A DNA stretch of 64,000 nucleotides from an uncultured Lachnospiraceae bacterium (GTDB lineage: Bacteria > Bacillota > Clostridia > Lachnospirales > Lachnospiraceae): the NCBI GenBank assembly GCA_910577165.1, contig CAJTLX010000011.1, positions 3,232-67,231 on the forward strand. The letters run 5' to 3'. Below, in pieces: positions 17,930-27,777 of this stretch (position 1 is the first letter of the stretch; each line of letters opens with the position of its first letter). The notes under the pieces are model-generated. The model searched no databases, was not told the DNA's origin, and was given only the letters and a program-made list of their open reading frames with translations. Made by a program: the position numbers and the translations under genes.

Positions 17930-18922
17930 TCATAACTCAATCATCTCATCTTCATTAAAGTCCCGGACTGCCTTTGTGCCAAGAACTTTGTGCCACTTCA
18001 TCGGACTAATTCCATTTCCTGGACGCTTTGTTGTTAAATTATCTTCTGTAAATACCTCACCCTTTTTAATATTCTTAGAAGCAATAATACTTTTTCTTGC
18101 GATCACCATATTCTTTTTTTCCGATTCAGAAGGTTTCTTTTCTCCGGTTCCTATCGCTAGTTCGATATTTCTAATTGCCCTCACCATCGCCGCAAGTTCA
18201 TCCGGTTCAAGGCTTGCTCTGTGATCCGGTCCTTCCATTTCGCGATCCAAAGTAAAATGTTTTTCGATTACTGTTGCCCCCATTGCGACCGCTGCAATTG
18301 GCACCTCTATTCCTTTTGTATGATCAGAGTAGCCCACTTCAAGGTGAAATATTTCTTTCATCGTCTGTATGGCTTTCAAATTCACATCACAAAATGGAGT
18401 TGGATATTCGGTATTGCAATGAAGAAGCTTTATCTCCTTTGTCCCGTTCTCATGGAGAATATTGATCGCCGCTTCGATTTCACTTATTTCACACATCCCC
18501 GTGGACATCACAACCGGTTTCTCTGTTCTTGCAAGTGCAAGAAGATAGGGATAATTTGTAACTTCTCCAGATGGAATTTTCCAGAAAGGCATATCGATTG
18601 TATTGAGAAATTCAATACTGTCAAAATCAAAAGGGGTGGATAAAAAACAGATTCCAACTTTGTCACAATATGCTTTTAATGCAATAAATTCCTTATAAGT
18701 AAGTTCTAATTTTTTTAACATTTCCACTTGAGAGCCTTCTCCAGTGGCACCTTTTTGATATTCTGCTTTTTTTGCATTGTGAGAAGCCAAATTTTCCGCT
18801 TTAAATGTCTGAAACTTTATCCCGTTAGCTCCCGCTGTCTTCGCCGCATCAACAAGTTTACAGGCAAGCGCAAAACTGCCATTATGATTTACTCCAGCCT
18901 CTGCTATAATATAAACGCCCAT
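17930..18922 (-). CDS. legI: Nonulosonate synthase (NeuB/LegI family)
   Basis: 330 residues. It has a TIM barrel with IIAEAGVNHNG at the N-terminus, GIKFQTFK, STPFDFDS, MSTGMCEISEIE, GYSDHTKGIEVP and EKHFTLDREMEGPDH, followed by a SAF/antifreeze-like lid from about residue 265. The family condenses a six-carbon amino sugar with phosphoenolpyruvate to a nine-carbon acid. Neighbours legB/legC/legG favour legionaminate. The ATG abuts the TAA of the upstream neuD-like gene, so translation is coupled. Confidence 0.94.
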   Translation of the reverse strand: MGVYIIAEAGVNHNGSFALACKLVDAAKTAGANGIKFQTFKAENLASHNAKKAEYQKGATGEGSQVEMLKKLELTYKEFIALKAYCDKVGICFLSTPFDFDSIEFLNTIDMPFWKIPSGEVTNYPYLLALARTEKPVVMSTGMCEISEIEAAINILHENGTKEIKLLHCNTEYPTPFCDVNLKAIQTMKEIFHLEVGYSDHTKGIEVPIAAVAMGATVIEKHFTLDREMEGPDHRASLEPDELAAMVRAIRNIELAIGTGEKKPSESEKKNMVIARKSIIASKNIKKGEVFTEDNLTTKRPGNGISPMKWHKVLGTKAVRDFNEDEMIEL

Positions 18923-19555
18923 TTATTCAACCACCTTACACGGATTTCCATATGCTTTTACATATCCAGGAATGTCTTTTATAACGACACTCCCAATTCC
19001 TATTAGAGTATTACTCCCTATTATTATTTCCTGGCGTACCACTGTTCCCGCTCCAATATGTGTATCATTGCCAATCAAAACATGACCACATATCGTCGCT
19101 CCAGGGCTTATATGGGAAAAATTTCCAACACAACAGTTATGCTCAACAATCACCCCTGTATTAATAATTGCACAATTGCCTATTTCACTCCCGGAATTAA
19201 TAATAGAGTGCTTTCCAATAAACGTTCCCTCCTTAATTTTAACTTCATTTGCAATAATGGCAGTGGGATCAATGATAATTGGAATTTGAAACCCTAAATT
19301 TTTTATTAGATGATAGAGCCTGCGCCTAACTACTGTTGAACCAATACTACCGACAGTAATAAAAGCAGATGTCCACCCATTTTGCAGCAGCTTAGAAAGA
19401 TCATCATCATTTCCAACCACAGAAACTCCCAATATAGAAGCGGATTTGTTACTATCAACTATCCCAATCTGACTATATTCTCCTAATGACATCAAGCAGT
19501 CCAGAACAGATCTGCAATGTCCACCGCCACCAAGAAGTAATAAATTTGTGCCCAT
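18923..19555 (-). CDS. neuD: NeuD-type sugar O/N-acyltransferase
   Basis: 210 residues. An N-terminal Rossmann-like part begins with LLLLGGGGHCRSVLD, and a left-handed beta-helix of hexapeptide repeats follows (IGNCAIINTGVIVEHNC, IGNDTHIGAG). It is the PglD/NeuD/LegH acetyltransferase type. Since the pathway needs an N-acetyltransferase for the 4-amino sugar made by LegC and no other candidate lies among the leg genes, this may be the LegH step; O-acetylation is the alternative. The start at 19555 has GAGG 8 bp upstream and is preferred to one 29 codons earlier. Confidence 0.85.
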   Translation of the reverse strand: MGTNLLLLGGGGHCRSVLDCLMSLGEYSQIGIVDSNKSASILGVSVVGNDDDLSKLLQNGWTSAFITVGSIGSTVVRRRLYHLIKNLGFQIPIIIDPTAIIANEVKIKEGTFIGKHSIINSGSEIGNCAIINTGVIVEHNCCVGNFSHISPGATICGHVLIGNDTHIGAGTVVRQEIIIGSNTLIGIGSVVIKDIPGYVKAYGNPCKVVE

Positions 19556-19876
19556 GTTCCTTTCCTCTTTTTCAAAGGCAATGTGGAGTATGTACGATGT
19601 ATGCACAATATCCCCATCACCCATGGTCAAATTCTTCATCAAATATTTAATAATATGAATTGTTCAAATTCCTTCCAACGAAAATTCCAATTTATTCTAT
19701 CACGATTTTCATAGGCACGGCATACACTGTATACCCCCTCCCATAAAAAATAATGCCTGCTCTTGTTTCAGACATTACAAAACGTTTACAATATTTCGTA
19801 TTTTTGCTTCCTTTCAAAATGTTAAAATATCCGTAATGATAATTTCAAATTTTGATAACTTCTTCGTATCTTCCAA
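19556..19876. other. AT-rich gap inside the nonulosonate gene run
   Basis: A 321-bp stretch between the ptmE-like gene and neuD. It contains a short palindrome ATACACTGTAT near 19720-19735 but no promoter, terminator or gene that I can support. Confidence 0.4.
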
Positions 19877-20944
19877 TTATCCTTCTTTTAATTTTTCTTC
19901 CATCCTCTTCATCTCTTCAAATTCTCCCATATCAAGGAAGGAATCTTCACTGATCGGATACATCCCCACCTGACTTCCTGTTTTCAGCAAATCATCCGCC
20001 AAGTCGGTCATATGAAACATCCTGTTTTCCGGAATTCTTTCAATTACCTCTGGATTTAAGATATACATTCCCGTATTTACAAAATAGGAAAGCTTAGGTT
20101 TTTCCTCCATGGAAGTAACAATTCCCTGCTCTCTGAATTTCAGAACCCCATAGGGTACTACAATATTTTTTAGTGCAGTTACAATTGTCATTACATTCCC
20201 GGATTTCTGATGATACTCATAGAGATTCGCATAATCTGCATGAATTAAAATATCACAGTTTGTAACAAAAATCGGTCGGTCAAAACTTTTGTTAATCAAC
20301 CGAAGACTTCCCGCTGTTCCCAGTGGCTTATCTTCGTCCACATAAGAAACAAAATACTCCGGGGAAAGTTCTGCGAAATAAGATTTGATCATTCCTTTTT
20401 TGTAATTTACTGTTACATAATAATCTCTCGCACCAAAGTCAAAAAATTTATTGATAATCCGCTCTATAATCGGAACATCCCCAATAGGAATCAAGGGTTT
20501 TGGCAAGATTTTTGTATAGGGATAAAGTCTTGTCCCCTGTCCTCCTGCCATAATTACAACGGGAACATCCTTTAACTTTGTATTTTCCTTTAATAAATTT
20601 TCTCCCGGTTCATCAGAGTCAAACAAAATTTTTATTATATGCTTGTCCGCATCCACAATTGGCAGTACTTTGATTTTTTGTTTTCGCATCTCTATCAATG
20701 CATTTTCTTCCTTGCCGGAATATCGAAATTTCAAATTTCGGTTCATCATTCCTACTACATTTGCCTGAAGTTCTCCTGTACGAATTAACCAGCGTCGAAT
20801 ATCCCCATCGCTCAAACACCCAATCACCTTTTCTTTTGCGTCAAGGATAAAAAGAATTCCCCTTGCATTTTGATCAATTTTCTGCATAGCCTCCACAACA
20901 GAAATTTCTTCCCCTGCGCAAAATTTAAGTAATTTTGATTCCAT
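19877..20944 (-). CDS. ptmE: PtmE-type nucleotidyltransferase with N-terminal CBS domains
   Basis: 355 residues. Residues 1-115 contain a CBS pair (ILFILDAKEKVIGCLSDGDIRR, KVLPIVDADKHII). From about 125 there is a sugar nucleotidyltransferase domain with VIMAGGQGTRLYPYTKILPK. This architecture is that of Campylobacter PtmE, which makes GDP-glucosamine for legionaminate synthesis. Its presence beside legB/legC implies a GDP-linked rather than UDP-linked route. It overlaps legC by 20 bp. The CBS part may bind a nucleotide and regulate activity. Confidence 0.9.
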   Translation of the reverse strand: MESKLLKFCAGEEISVVEAMQKIDQNARGILFILDAKEKVIGCLSDGDIRRWLIRTGELQANVVGMMNRNLKFRYSGKEENALIEMRKQKIKVLPIVDADKHIIKILFDSDEPGENLLKENTKLKDVPVVIMAGGQGTRLYPYTKILPKPLIPIGDVPIIERIINKFFDFGARDYYVTVNYKKGMIKSYFAELSPEYFVSYVDEDKPLGTAGSLRLINKSFDRPIFVTNCDILIHADYANLYEYHQKSGNVMTIVTALKNIVVPYGVLKFREQGIVTSMEEKPKLSYFVNTGMYILNPEVIERIPENRMFHMTDLADDLLKTGSQVGMYPISEDSFLDMGEFEEMKRMEEKLKEG

Positions 20945-22121
20945 CCGCCATTTCCCCCACTATAGTTTTTATTTGCTCAACCACAAATACAATTTCCTCT
21001 TTTGTTAACTGTGTACTGCATGGAAGATTCAAAATACACGAACTATAATATAATGCCCTTTCGATCTGATAGGTGATTTTCTCCCTGTAAGGCAATTGTT
21101 TATGGATAAGATCCCAGATAGCTCTTGTCTGTATGCCTCTTGCCTGCAAAGAAGAAATTATCTCTCTCAACGACCCTCTTAATTTTTCCATTTGTAATTC
21201 CAGGGAATAAAACCATCGATTAGATTCCGTTCCCTCTCGAAATCCAAGAAGTCTTCCAAATGAAAAATCGTTTAACTGCTCCAAATACAATTGATAATTT
21301 TTATTTTTTCTTCGGATAAATTCTGGAAGTTCCTCCATCTGTGCTACCCCCAGCGCAGCTTGAAGATTTGTCATTCGATAATTAAATCCAATCTCATGGT
21401 GAATATAATAGTGTGGATCATCCTTTGCCTGGGTAGAAATATACTGCATATGTATTGCTGCCTCTTCTTCTTTTGCGGTTATTGCACCCCCGCCGCCCGT
21501 GGTAATAATCTTATTTCCATTAAAGGAATACGCGCCAAAATCACCGATAGTTCCTGCAAATTTTCCGGCATACCGCCCACTGATATAACGGCTTCCCAAA
21601 GCTTCTGTCGCATCCTCAATCACTTTCAAATGAAACTCCTCTGCAATCTCCATAATGGATTCCATATCCGCCAAATTTCCAAATACATGAACCACCACAA
21701 GTGCCTTTATCTGTTTTCCTGTATCTTTATGAAACAATCTTTCTTCCTTTAAGTCACATTCCGATTCACAAAATTCCCGAAGTTTTCGAACATCCATACA
21801 CAGACTATTATCACAATCCATAAAAATAGGAGAGGCAAACTGATACATCACTGGATTTACTGTGGCGATAAAGGTAAGTGTGGGAACAATTACAAGATCC
21901 CCTGGCTGTACACCACATTCCATAAGTGCTAAATGAAGTGCCGCTGTCCCGCTCTGACATGCCACTACCTTTTTTACTTTTAAAAATTCTTCCAATTTCT
22001 TTTCCAACTCAGTAATATATGCCCCACCCGTGGATACCCAGCCCTGACTTAGTGCATCATTTACATATTTACTTTCATTTCCCTCAAAATTCGGGATGGA
22101 TAATGGGATAAATCTTTGCAA
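20925..22121 (-). CDS. legC: LegC-type PLP sugar aminotransferase
   Basis: 398 residues of the DegT/DnrJ/EryC1 family. SGTAALHLAL binds the cofactor phosphate, EDATEALGS carries the PLP-ring Asp, and SFNGNKIITTGGGG holds the PLP Lys204. LegC transfers an amino group to C4 of the 4-keto sugar made by LegB. It sits 23 bp after legB and overlaps the ptmE-like gene, matching the pathway order legB-legC-ptmE. Confidence 0.92.
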   Translation of the reverse strand: MQRFIPLSIPNFEGNESKYVNDALSQGWVSTGGAYITELEKKLEEFLKVKKVVACQSGTAALHLALMECGVQPGDLVIVPTLTFIATVNPVMYQFASPIFMDCDNSLCMDVRKLREFCESECDLKEERLFHKDTGKQIKALVVVHVFGNLADMESIMEIAEEFHLKVIEDATEALGSRYISGRYAGKFAGTIGDFGAYSFNGNKIITTGGGGAITAKEEEAAIHMQYISTQAKDDPHYYIHHEIGFNYRMTNLQAALGVAQMEELPEFIRRKNKNYQLYLEQLNDFSFGRLLGFREGTESNRWFYSLELQMEKLRGSLREIISSLQARGIQTRAIWDLIHKQLPYREKITYQIERALYYSSCILNLPCSTQLTKEEIVFVVEQIKTIVGEMADGIKIT

Positions 22122-22144
22122 AACAATCCGCCTCCGCTCTTATT

Positions 22145-23125
22145 TTAAATATTATAAATTTCTGTTTTATATTTATCCAGATTTTCCCTTATCCATGCGA
22201 TTGTTTCGGCAATCCCCTGAGTAAAGGTGTACTGTTGCTGCCAGGTAGTTAGTTTCTTAATTTTCGCATTTGCACCTAAAAGTCGGTTTACTTCACTTTT
22301 TTCCGGGCGTATTCTCTGATCATCACAGATAATTTTTGCATTCGGGTTAATCTGAGCGATAATTTCCCGTGCCAATTCCCCAATAGAAATTTCCTGTTGT
22401 GTTGCAATATTAATTTCCTCTCCCATTGTTTGATCGGACTCAGCAATAGCAATAAATCCTGCCGCCGTATCCTTCACATAATTAAAATCTCTGGTTGGTG
22501 TTAAAGAACCTAATTTAATTTCTTCTTTTCCTGCCAAAAGCTGGGAAATAATTGTCGGAATTACTGCCCTTGCGGACTGCCTCGGTCCATAAGTATTAAA
22601 TGGACGTACAATCGATACGGGTAGAGCAAAACTGCGGTAAAAACTTTCCGCCAGCCTGTCCGCGCCAATTTTTGTTGCGGAATACGGAGACTGCCCCTGA
22701 TAGGGATGCTTTTCGTCTATCGGAACATACTGTGCTGTCCCATATACTTCAGAAGTGGAAGTCACTAAAATTTTTTGTGTTTCTAATTCTCGTGCTGCCT
22801 GTAAGACGTTTAAAGTCCCTTTTATATTGGTATCCACATAAGAATCCGGAGAGTGGTAGCTAAAAGGGATCGCAATCAGTGCCGCAAGATGAAAAACCTG
22901 ATCAACTCCCCGCATCGCTGTCCGAATTCCATTGGGATCCCGGATATCTCCACAAAACACTTCCACATGATCCATAATATCCTTTGGCAGAGTATCCAGC
23001 CATCCCCAAGTATTAAACGAATTATAAAATGAAAAAGCTTTTACCTTATAGCCCTTCTTTACCAGTTCCTCGGTTAGATGGCTGCCAATAAAGCCATCTG
23101 CACCTGTTACAAGTACTCTTTTCAT
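22145..23125 (-). CDS. legB: LegB-type NAD-dependent nucleotide-sugar 4,6-dehydratase
   Basis: 326 residues of the extended short-chain dehydrogenase family. It has VLVTGADGFIGSHL for NAD binding, the YSATKIGAD catalytic motif (Tyr, Lys), and SIVRPFNTYGPRQSARAVIP. It would remove water across C4-C6 of GDP- or UDP-GlcNAc to give the 4-keto-6-deoxy sugar used by LegC. It is the first enzyme of the nonulosonate run in transcription order. Confidence 0.93.
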   Translation of the reverse strand: MKRVLVTGADGFIGSHLTEELVKKGYKVKAFSFYNSFNTWGWLDTLPKDIMDHVEVFCGDIRDPNGIRTAMRGVDQVFHLAALIAIPFSYHSPDSYVDTNIKGTLNVLQAARELETQKILVTSTSEVYGTAQYVPIDEKHPYQGQSPYSATKIGADRLAESFYRSFALPVSIVRPFNTYGPRQSARAVIPTIISQLLAGKEEIKLGSLTPTRDFNYVKDTAAGFIAIAESDQTMGEEINIATQQEISIGELAREIIAQINPNAKIICDDQRIRPEKSEVNRLLGANAKIKKLTTWQQQYTFTQGIAETIAWIRENLDKYKTEIYNI

Positions 23126-23159
23126 CTTTAATCCTTCCTTTCAAAATCTAAACAATTTT

Positions 23160-24725
23160 TTAATGCTTTATTTTTCTTTTAAATATATTCAAGATATAAT
23201 ATATTTCTTCTACCTTTAATAAGAAAAGGGCAAGGAGATATATAATTATACCAATCAATAATGCACCAATTGTAAAAAATATTGTATTTTTTGTATTATT
23301 TATATTGTAAAATTGATGAAATACCATCCAATTCTTGAACATGAACTCTACAATTAACATAATACAACATGCTATACAAATTTGAAATAGAAGCAGCCAA
23401 CATTTTTTGTAGTTTATATATTTATTTTTACGTTTTGCCGCTCTCATTAATAAAATGCTGATTACAGCTATTGAAATGGTCGTCGCAAAAGCCAATCCGG
23501 TTACTCCCATAATTTTTGATAACACAATATCAAGAATAATATTGATACAAACTCCTATAATAGTATTTTTCATAGCTTCTTTTGAATCACCGTGGGAATA
23601 TAAAAAATCCGTTCCCACCTGTCGCAATCCTATAAAAAGAAGACTAATAAAATAACATACAAAAACAGGAACCGTTATACTGATCGCAGTGGAATCAAAT
23701 TTTCCTCTTCCATAAACCAGCGTCATAATCTCCCTGCTGAGAAAAATTCCCCCTACAATAATCGGAACTAAAAGCAAAATGAAAGTCTTAATCGAAAAAA
23801 TGTATGTTTTAGCAGCTTCTTCTTTTTTTCCATTGGCAACATATTCTGTCAATTCAGGAAAGATTACCGTAGTAATACTAGCAATAAATAAAGTTGACAT
23901 ACCACTTGATAATTTTGACGCATAATTTAAAACTGAAATACTGCCCGCCTCAAAAAATGATGCAATTATTTTATCAACAATCAGGTTAATCTCCGTCGCG
24001 CTCATACCAACAAAAACAGGTCCTGCCATTTTTAAGGCGATTATAGAAGCTTTATCATGAAAATTTAAGACAGGCTTGTATGACACATACTTTCTTCGCA
24101 AACAAGATGTAAATAAAACTTCTAATATCATTCCAATTACTGTTCCAATGGTTGCTGCATAAATTCCGAATTTCCTTGCAAAAGTAATTACACAAAAACA
24201 CATGGATATATTAAATAAAATAGCAGCCATCGACGGCAGCAAAAAACTTTTATGACTGTTCAATACCCCTGTATTTATTTTACAAAACAGTCCAAGTCCA
24301 ATTGCTGGAAGCGTTATTCGAAATAAAATAATGGTTAAATAAGAAATATCTGCATTTAGCCCAGGAGCTAAAATTTTGATAATGAAAGAAGCTAATATTT
24401 CACTAACAAAAGTTAAAGTAAGATAGGAAATAAAAACTATACTTGTAAAATTTCGAAAAAAGTAACTTGCTTTTTCTCTCCCGGATTCTACCATAGTCTT
24501 GGTATAAATAGGTATAACAACTGTGGAAATTGCCATTGAAATAAAAGTAAAAACTATTTTAGGTGTGTCCACTGATATATTATATGCATCAGTATATGCA
24601 GAAGCACCATAATAGTAAGCTATAACAGATTCTTTGAAAAACGAAATAAAAACAGAGATTATTGAAATTACAGATAAGGCAATTGCTGTTTCTGCAATTT
24701 TAATACGTTCTTTTTCTTCTCCCAT
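23160..24725 (-). CDS. MurJ/MVF-family lipid-linked sugar flippase
   Basis: 521 residues with about 14 membrane helices. The N-terminus (FFKESVIAYYYGASAYTDAY) is characteristic of MurJ/MviN proteins. In a polysaccharide locus it is most likely the exporter that flips the undecaprenyl-linked repeat unit, doing the job of a Wzx. The start at 24725 has GGAGG 4 bp upstream; a GTG four codons earlier is possible. Codon use is visibly more AT-rich than in flanking housekeeping genes. Confidence 0.88.
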   Translation of the reverse strand: MGEEKERIKIAETAIALSVISIISVFISFFKESVIAYYYGASAYTDAYNISVDTPKIVFTFISMAISTVVIPIYTKTMVESGREKASYFFRNFTSIVFISYLTLTFVSEILASFIIKILAPGLNADISYLTIILFRITLPAIGLGLFCKINTGVLNSHKSFLLPSMAAILFNISMCFCVITFARKFGIYAATIGTVIGMILEVLFTSCLRRKYVSYKPVLNFHDKASIIALKMAGPVFVGMSATEINLIVDKIIASFFEAGSISVLNYASKLSSGMSTLFIASITTVIFPELTEYVANGKKEEAAKTYIFSIKTFILLLVPIIVGGIFLSREIMTLVYGRGKFDSTAISITVPVFVCYFISLLFIGLRQVGTDFLYSHGDSKEAMKNTIIGVCINIILDIVLSKIMGVTGLAFATTISIAVISILLMRAAKRKNKYINYKKCWLLLFQICIACCIMLIVEFMFKNWMVFHQFYNINNTKNTIFFTIGALLIGIIIYLLALFLLKVEEIYYILNIFKRKIKH

Positions 24726-24810
24726 TTTTCCTCCCACCCTTCGTAGTTTTAAGCGCGTATAGGTTACACTGTACCCTTTTCTTTATTCTTTTGAATTCTA
24801 CTAATCCTAT

Positions 24811-26067
24811 TTACATTTTTATTGCTATAGCTTCATTTTTTTCCATTAAGACAAGATAGATAGTAATTATTATTGTATAATAATTTGATAATATCCCTAT
24901 GGAAGACTGGGAAGAAATAAAAATAAAAGCTATAGTAAAGGTTGCTTTCAATAAATAAATTTTAGATTTTCGTGCTTTTCTAAAGCCAGAAATAGTTTTG
25001 TTTAAAAAATTAAAATAAACAAACATTGCTAAATACCCAAATTCAACAAGAAACTGAGCAATTATATTATGCATACTTTTTGCTGTTAGCAAGTGATATT
25101 TGGTCATTTCTAACATTTTTACAGAATTTCCCAACCCAATTCCAAAACCTTTTGTCAAGATTAATTCCTTTATTCCAAATACAATTGCATTAACTCTATC
25201 ATTAATGGAACCTACAGATTTCATTCTTTCTCCTTTTAGTATGCAACCGATTGGTTCAAATATCAAATCTCTAATTGAAATATTGTAATCTCTAAATTTT
25301 AAGGAGGGATTAAAGAAAAATATACTAAATATAAAAATAACTCCTATAAACACAACGACGATAAAATAATTCTTGGAATCTATATTTCTTTTCAAAAAAC
25401 TGAAATAAACTTTATAAACTAAAAATATAGCTGCTGCTACAAAGACTCCTAACAAGCTTAATTTAACATCCCCTGCGAATAAGAAAAAAATAATACATAA
25501 TATAGAAATAAAATATTTTCTCTTCGCAAAAAAAATAAACAAAAAAAGATAAATAATCAAAATACAAGAAAGGGCTTCTCCCATTTCATTTTCATTTGAT
25601 AAATATACATTTACTCCATGTTTTTTCGGCAAAGCAAGAAAAGGTAATTTAAATCGAATAAAAAATTGTAACCAACATAGTATCAAGGTTATACTTGTCC
25701 AGTTATGTAAAAATTTCATAAAATTAACACTAAAATTTTTATCTGTAATTTTAAGATATTTTACTAATACATACACAAAGAATATATATATACTAAACAG
25801 TATATATTCCAAGGAAATATTTTTATAAAATATATAAGATACGACAAAATTATACATTAACAAAAATAATATAAACGCTATTTCTTTTTTAAATTTTTTG
25901 AAATACTTTACCAGTATAATAAATACTATAATCGGTGAAAACAATCTATATAAAGTAGTAGCACCGGATTCAGTAAATCTAAGACAAGCGTTTAGCATTG
26001 CTAGTATTAACATACAATATACAATTACCTTTTTTAAATTCATATTCTTTTGGATATACTTTATCAT
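24811..26067 (-). CDS. Polytopic membrane protein, likely O-antigen/repeat-unit polymerase
   Basis: 418 residues, very hydrophobic and AT-rich, with about 10-11 predicted helices. One larger extracellular loop sits late, around GFGIGLGNSVKMLEMTKYHLLTA. It shows the loop-helix pattern of Wzy/O-antigen ligase proteins (GxGxGN followed by SMHNIIAQFLVEFGY). It would join repeat units on the outer face. Wzy sequences diverge strongly, so the call leans on topology and position between flippase and glycosyltransferases. Confidence 0.78.
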   Translation of the reverse strand: MIKYIQKNMNLKKVIVYCMLILAMLNACLRFTESGATTLYRLFSPIIVFIILVKYFKKFKKEIAFILFLLMYNFVVSYIFYKNISLEYILFSIYIFFVYVLVKYLKITDKNFSVNFMKFLHNWTSITLILCWLQFFIRFKLPFLALPKKHGVNVYLSNENEMGEALSCILIIYLFLFIFFAKRKYFISILCIIFFLFAGDVKLSLLGVFVAAAIFLVYKVYFSFLKRNIDSKNYFIVVVFIGVIFIFSIFFFNPSLKFRDYNISIRDLIFEPIGCILKGERMKSVGSINDRVNAIVFGIKELILTKGFGIGLGNSVKMLEMTKYHLLTAKSMHNIIAQFLVEFGYLAMFVYFNFLNKTISGFRKARKSKIYLLKATFTIAFIFISSQSSIGILSNYYTIIITIYLVLMEKNEAIAIKM

Positions 26068-26098
26068 AATTTTATGATCTCCGTAAAATTATTTGTTA

Positions 26099-26593
26099 TT
26101 AGAAAAACTTTTTTTCTTCCTTTAAAAGACGATAATGTTCTTGATCTCGATATTTAAAAGGAATGGCTGGGTGCCCACCTACAATAGCTAATTTAGGTAC
26201 ATCTTTACAAACCACACTTCCTGCCTGAATTACTGATCCCTCTCCAATTCTTACCCCTCCAAGTATTAACACATCCTCTCCTATCCAAACATTATCTTCG
26301 ATAGTAACATCTTTTGAATATGAAGTATGATCATATGGCAGAGCATCTCCATATTCATAATTGTGAAAAGTGGTTAAAATGGTTACTTTCTTTCCTGAAT
26401 GGAAATTATTCCCAAAAGTTACTTTTCCCGCTCCATAAATATGCATTCCGTTAAAATTACAATTTCTTCCTAATTTTGTTAAAGACGTAAATTTACAATA
26501 ATAATTGCAACGACAACTATCCCTATGGGAAATATTATGCAGGCAATAAAATGTAAATATTTTAGACAATATTTTTTTAAATATATGAAGCAT
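26099..26593 (-). CDS. Hexapeptide-repeat acetyltransferase
   Basis: 164 residues. It is a left-handed beta-helix acyltransferase of the WbbJ/LacA type: LGRNCNFNGMHIYG, then DVTIEDNVWIGEDVLILGGVRIGEGSVIQAGS and a C-terminal VGGHPAIPFKYR. It probably O-acetylates the glycan. The start at 26593 has AGGAAGG 8 bp upstream and follows directly on the stop of the previous gene. The Cys-rich N-terminal 40 residues are unusual for the family. Confidence 0.88.
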   Translation of the reverse strand: MLHIFKKILSKIFTFYCLHNISHRDSCRCNYYCKFTSLTKLGRNCNFNGMHIYGAGKVTFGNNFHSGKKVTILTTFHNYEYGDALPYDHTSYSKDVTIEDNVWIGEDVLILGGVRIGEGSVIQAGSVVCKDVPKLAIVGGHPAIPFKYRDQEHYRLLKEEKKFF

Positions 26594-26594
26594 T

Positions 26595-27767
26595 TTATTT
26601 TCCTTCCTGTTCTGAAAGTATATGTGACAATAATAAATGTGGTTTTCTGACACCAATGTATTCTAACTCAAAAAGTTTTTTATATCGTCTACCGTCAGAA
26701 ATATCATCAATTATTACTATTGTTCCATTATGTTCTGCTTGGTTTAAAGCAGATGAACTTAGTGAAATTGCATATTTTGTACTAAGAATAGATTCTTCGA
26801 TACTTACTTTAAAACAATCTTCAATTTCAAAGTTTTTAAAAATTTTTGCTACTTTTTCCTTATTAGAGTAACGCGGATGTGGGCGTATATAAACTTGGTT
26901 ATTCTTAGATAAAATTTGCAGCTCATTGGCAATTACTGCTAATGTCTTATAATTTTCATCAGCCAAATAATAAGTATAGTCATGAGTTTTGGAGATATCC
27001 ATTTGTTTGAATATAAGAGATTCTGGTATAGCTACAATAAACTGATTTTTATCCGCTCTTAATTTAATAAAAAGTTTTTCATAGTATTTATCCCATACAT
27101 AACAACGATTATAGCGAAAAAAACTATCTCTCATATCATAATACTTTTCTCCATGCATAACATCGATATGCTCAATTTTATTATCATTGCAAAATTTAGT
27201 TAAAGCCGAAGACGTAAACGAATATTCATTACATACAATAATAGCTGTGGGGTTATATGTGTTTATTACATATCTATATTCGGAAATTTTGAAAGCTATT
27301 TTAGAAACATATAACCAGGAAAGTGGATGACGTTTCCATATCCCCAGTATGAATTTTATATCTTTTTTTTCTAAACTCTTTTTTGTATCTGAACGAGAAA
27401 GATATATAACCTCTTCAAAATTTTTCCTTACCTCTTCAGGTAATATATTATTGGGCTTTCCATCAGGAAAAAATACTGCATTTTTTGTTGATTCAACACT
27501 CTTTTTTGTTTTCCTGCATTGTAGTAAACATAATATCAAAACAGGAACAGATACAAAATTTAAGCAAATCTTTCTAAAGTTTCCATTTAATTTCATTTGA
27601 CATTTATACTGGTAAAACGAACGTTCTATATCATCTTTGGGAGTTGGAAAACTTTTAACATATTGCTTCACTTTTTTAATGTCAAAAGTAAATGCGGAAT
27701 TATTTTTCATTCCTACTTTAAATAGAACAGACCGAATTATCTGATTTATATAAGTCATTATTTCCAT
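26595..27767 (-). CDS. Unassigned GT-B-like protein, candidate glycosyltransferase
   Basis: 390 residues, AT-rich and without membrane helices except a hydrophobic patch near residues 70-85. I do not recognise a close family. The C-terminal half contains IRPHPRY and SLSSSALNQAEHNG, recalling the HP and SS/T motifs of bacterial sialyltransferases and polysialyltransferases (GT38/GT52 style), plus HGEKYYDM earlier. In a locus making CMP-nonulosonate with only one other glycosyltransferase, it is the best candidate for the nonulosonate transferase. This is inference. Confidence 0.55.
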   Translation of the reverse strand: MEIMTYINQIIRSVLFKVGMKNNSAFTFDIKKVKQYVKSFPTPKDDIERSFYQYKCQMKLNGNFRKICLNFVSVPVLILCLLQCRKTKKSVESTKNAVFFPDGKPNNILPEEVRKNFEEVIYLSRSDTKKSLEKKDIKFILGIWKRHPLSWLYVSKIAFKISEYRYVINTYNPTAIIVCNEYSFTSSALTKFCNDNKIEHIDVMHGEKYYDMRDSFFRYNRCYVWDKYYEKLFIKLRADKNQFIVAIPESLIFKQMDISKTHDYTYYLADENYKTLAVIANELQILSKNNQVYIRPHPRYSNKEKVAKIFKNFEIEDCFKVSIEESILSTKYAISLSSSALNQAEHNGTIVIIDDISDGRRYKKLFELEYIGVRKPHLLLSHILSEQEGK

Positions 27768-27777
27768 TTTAATTTTC

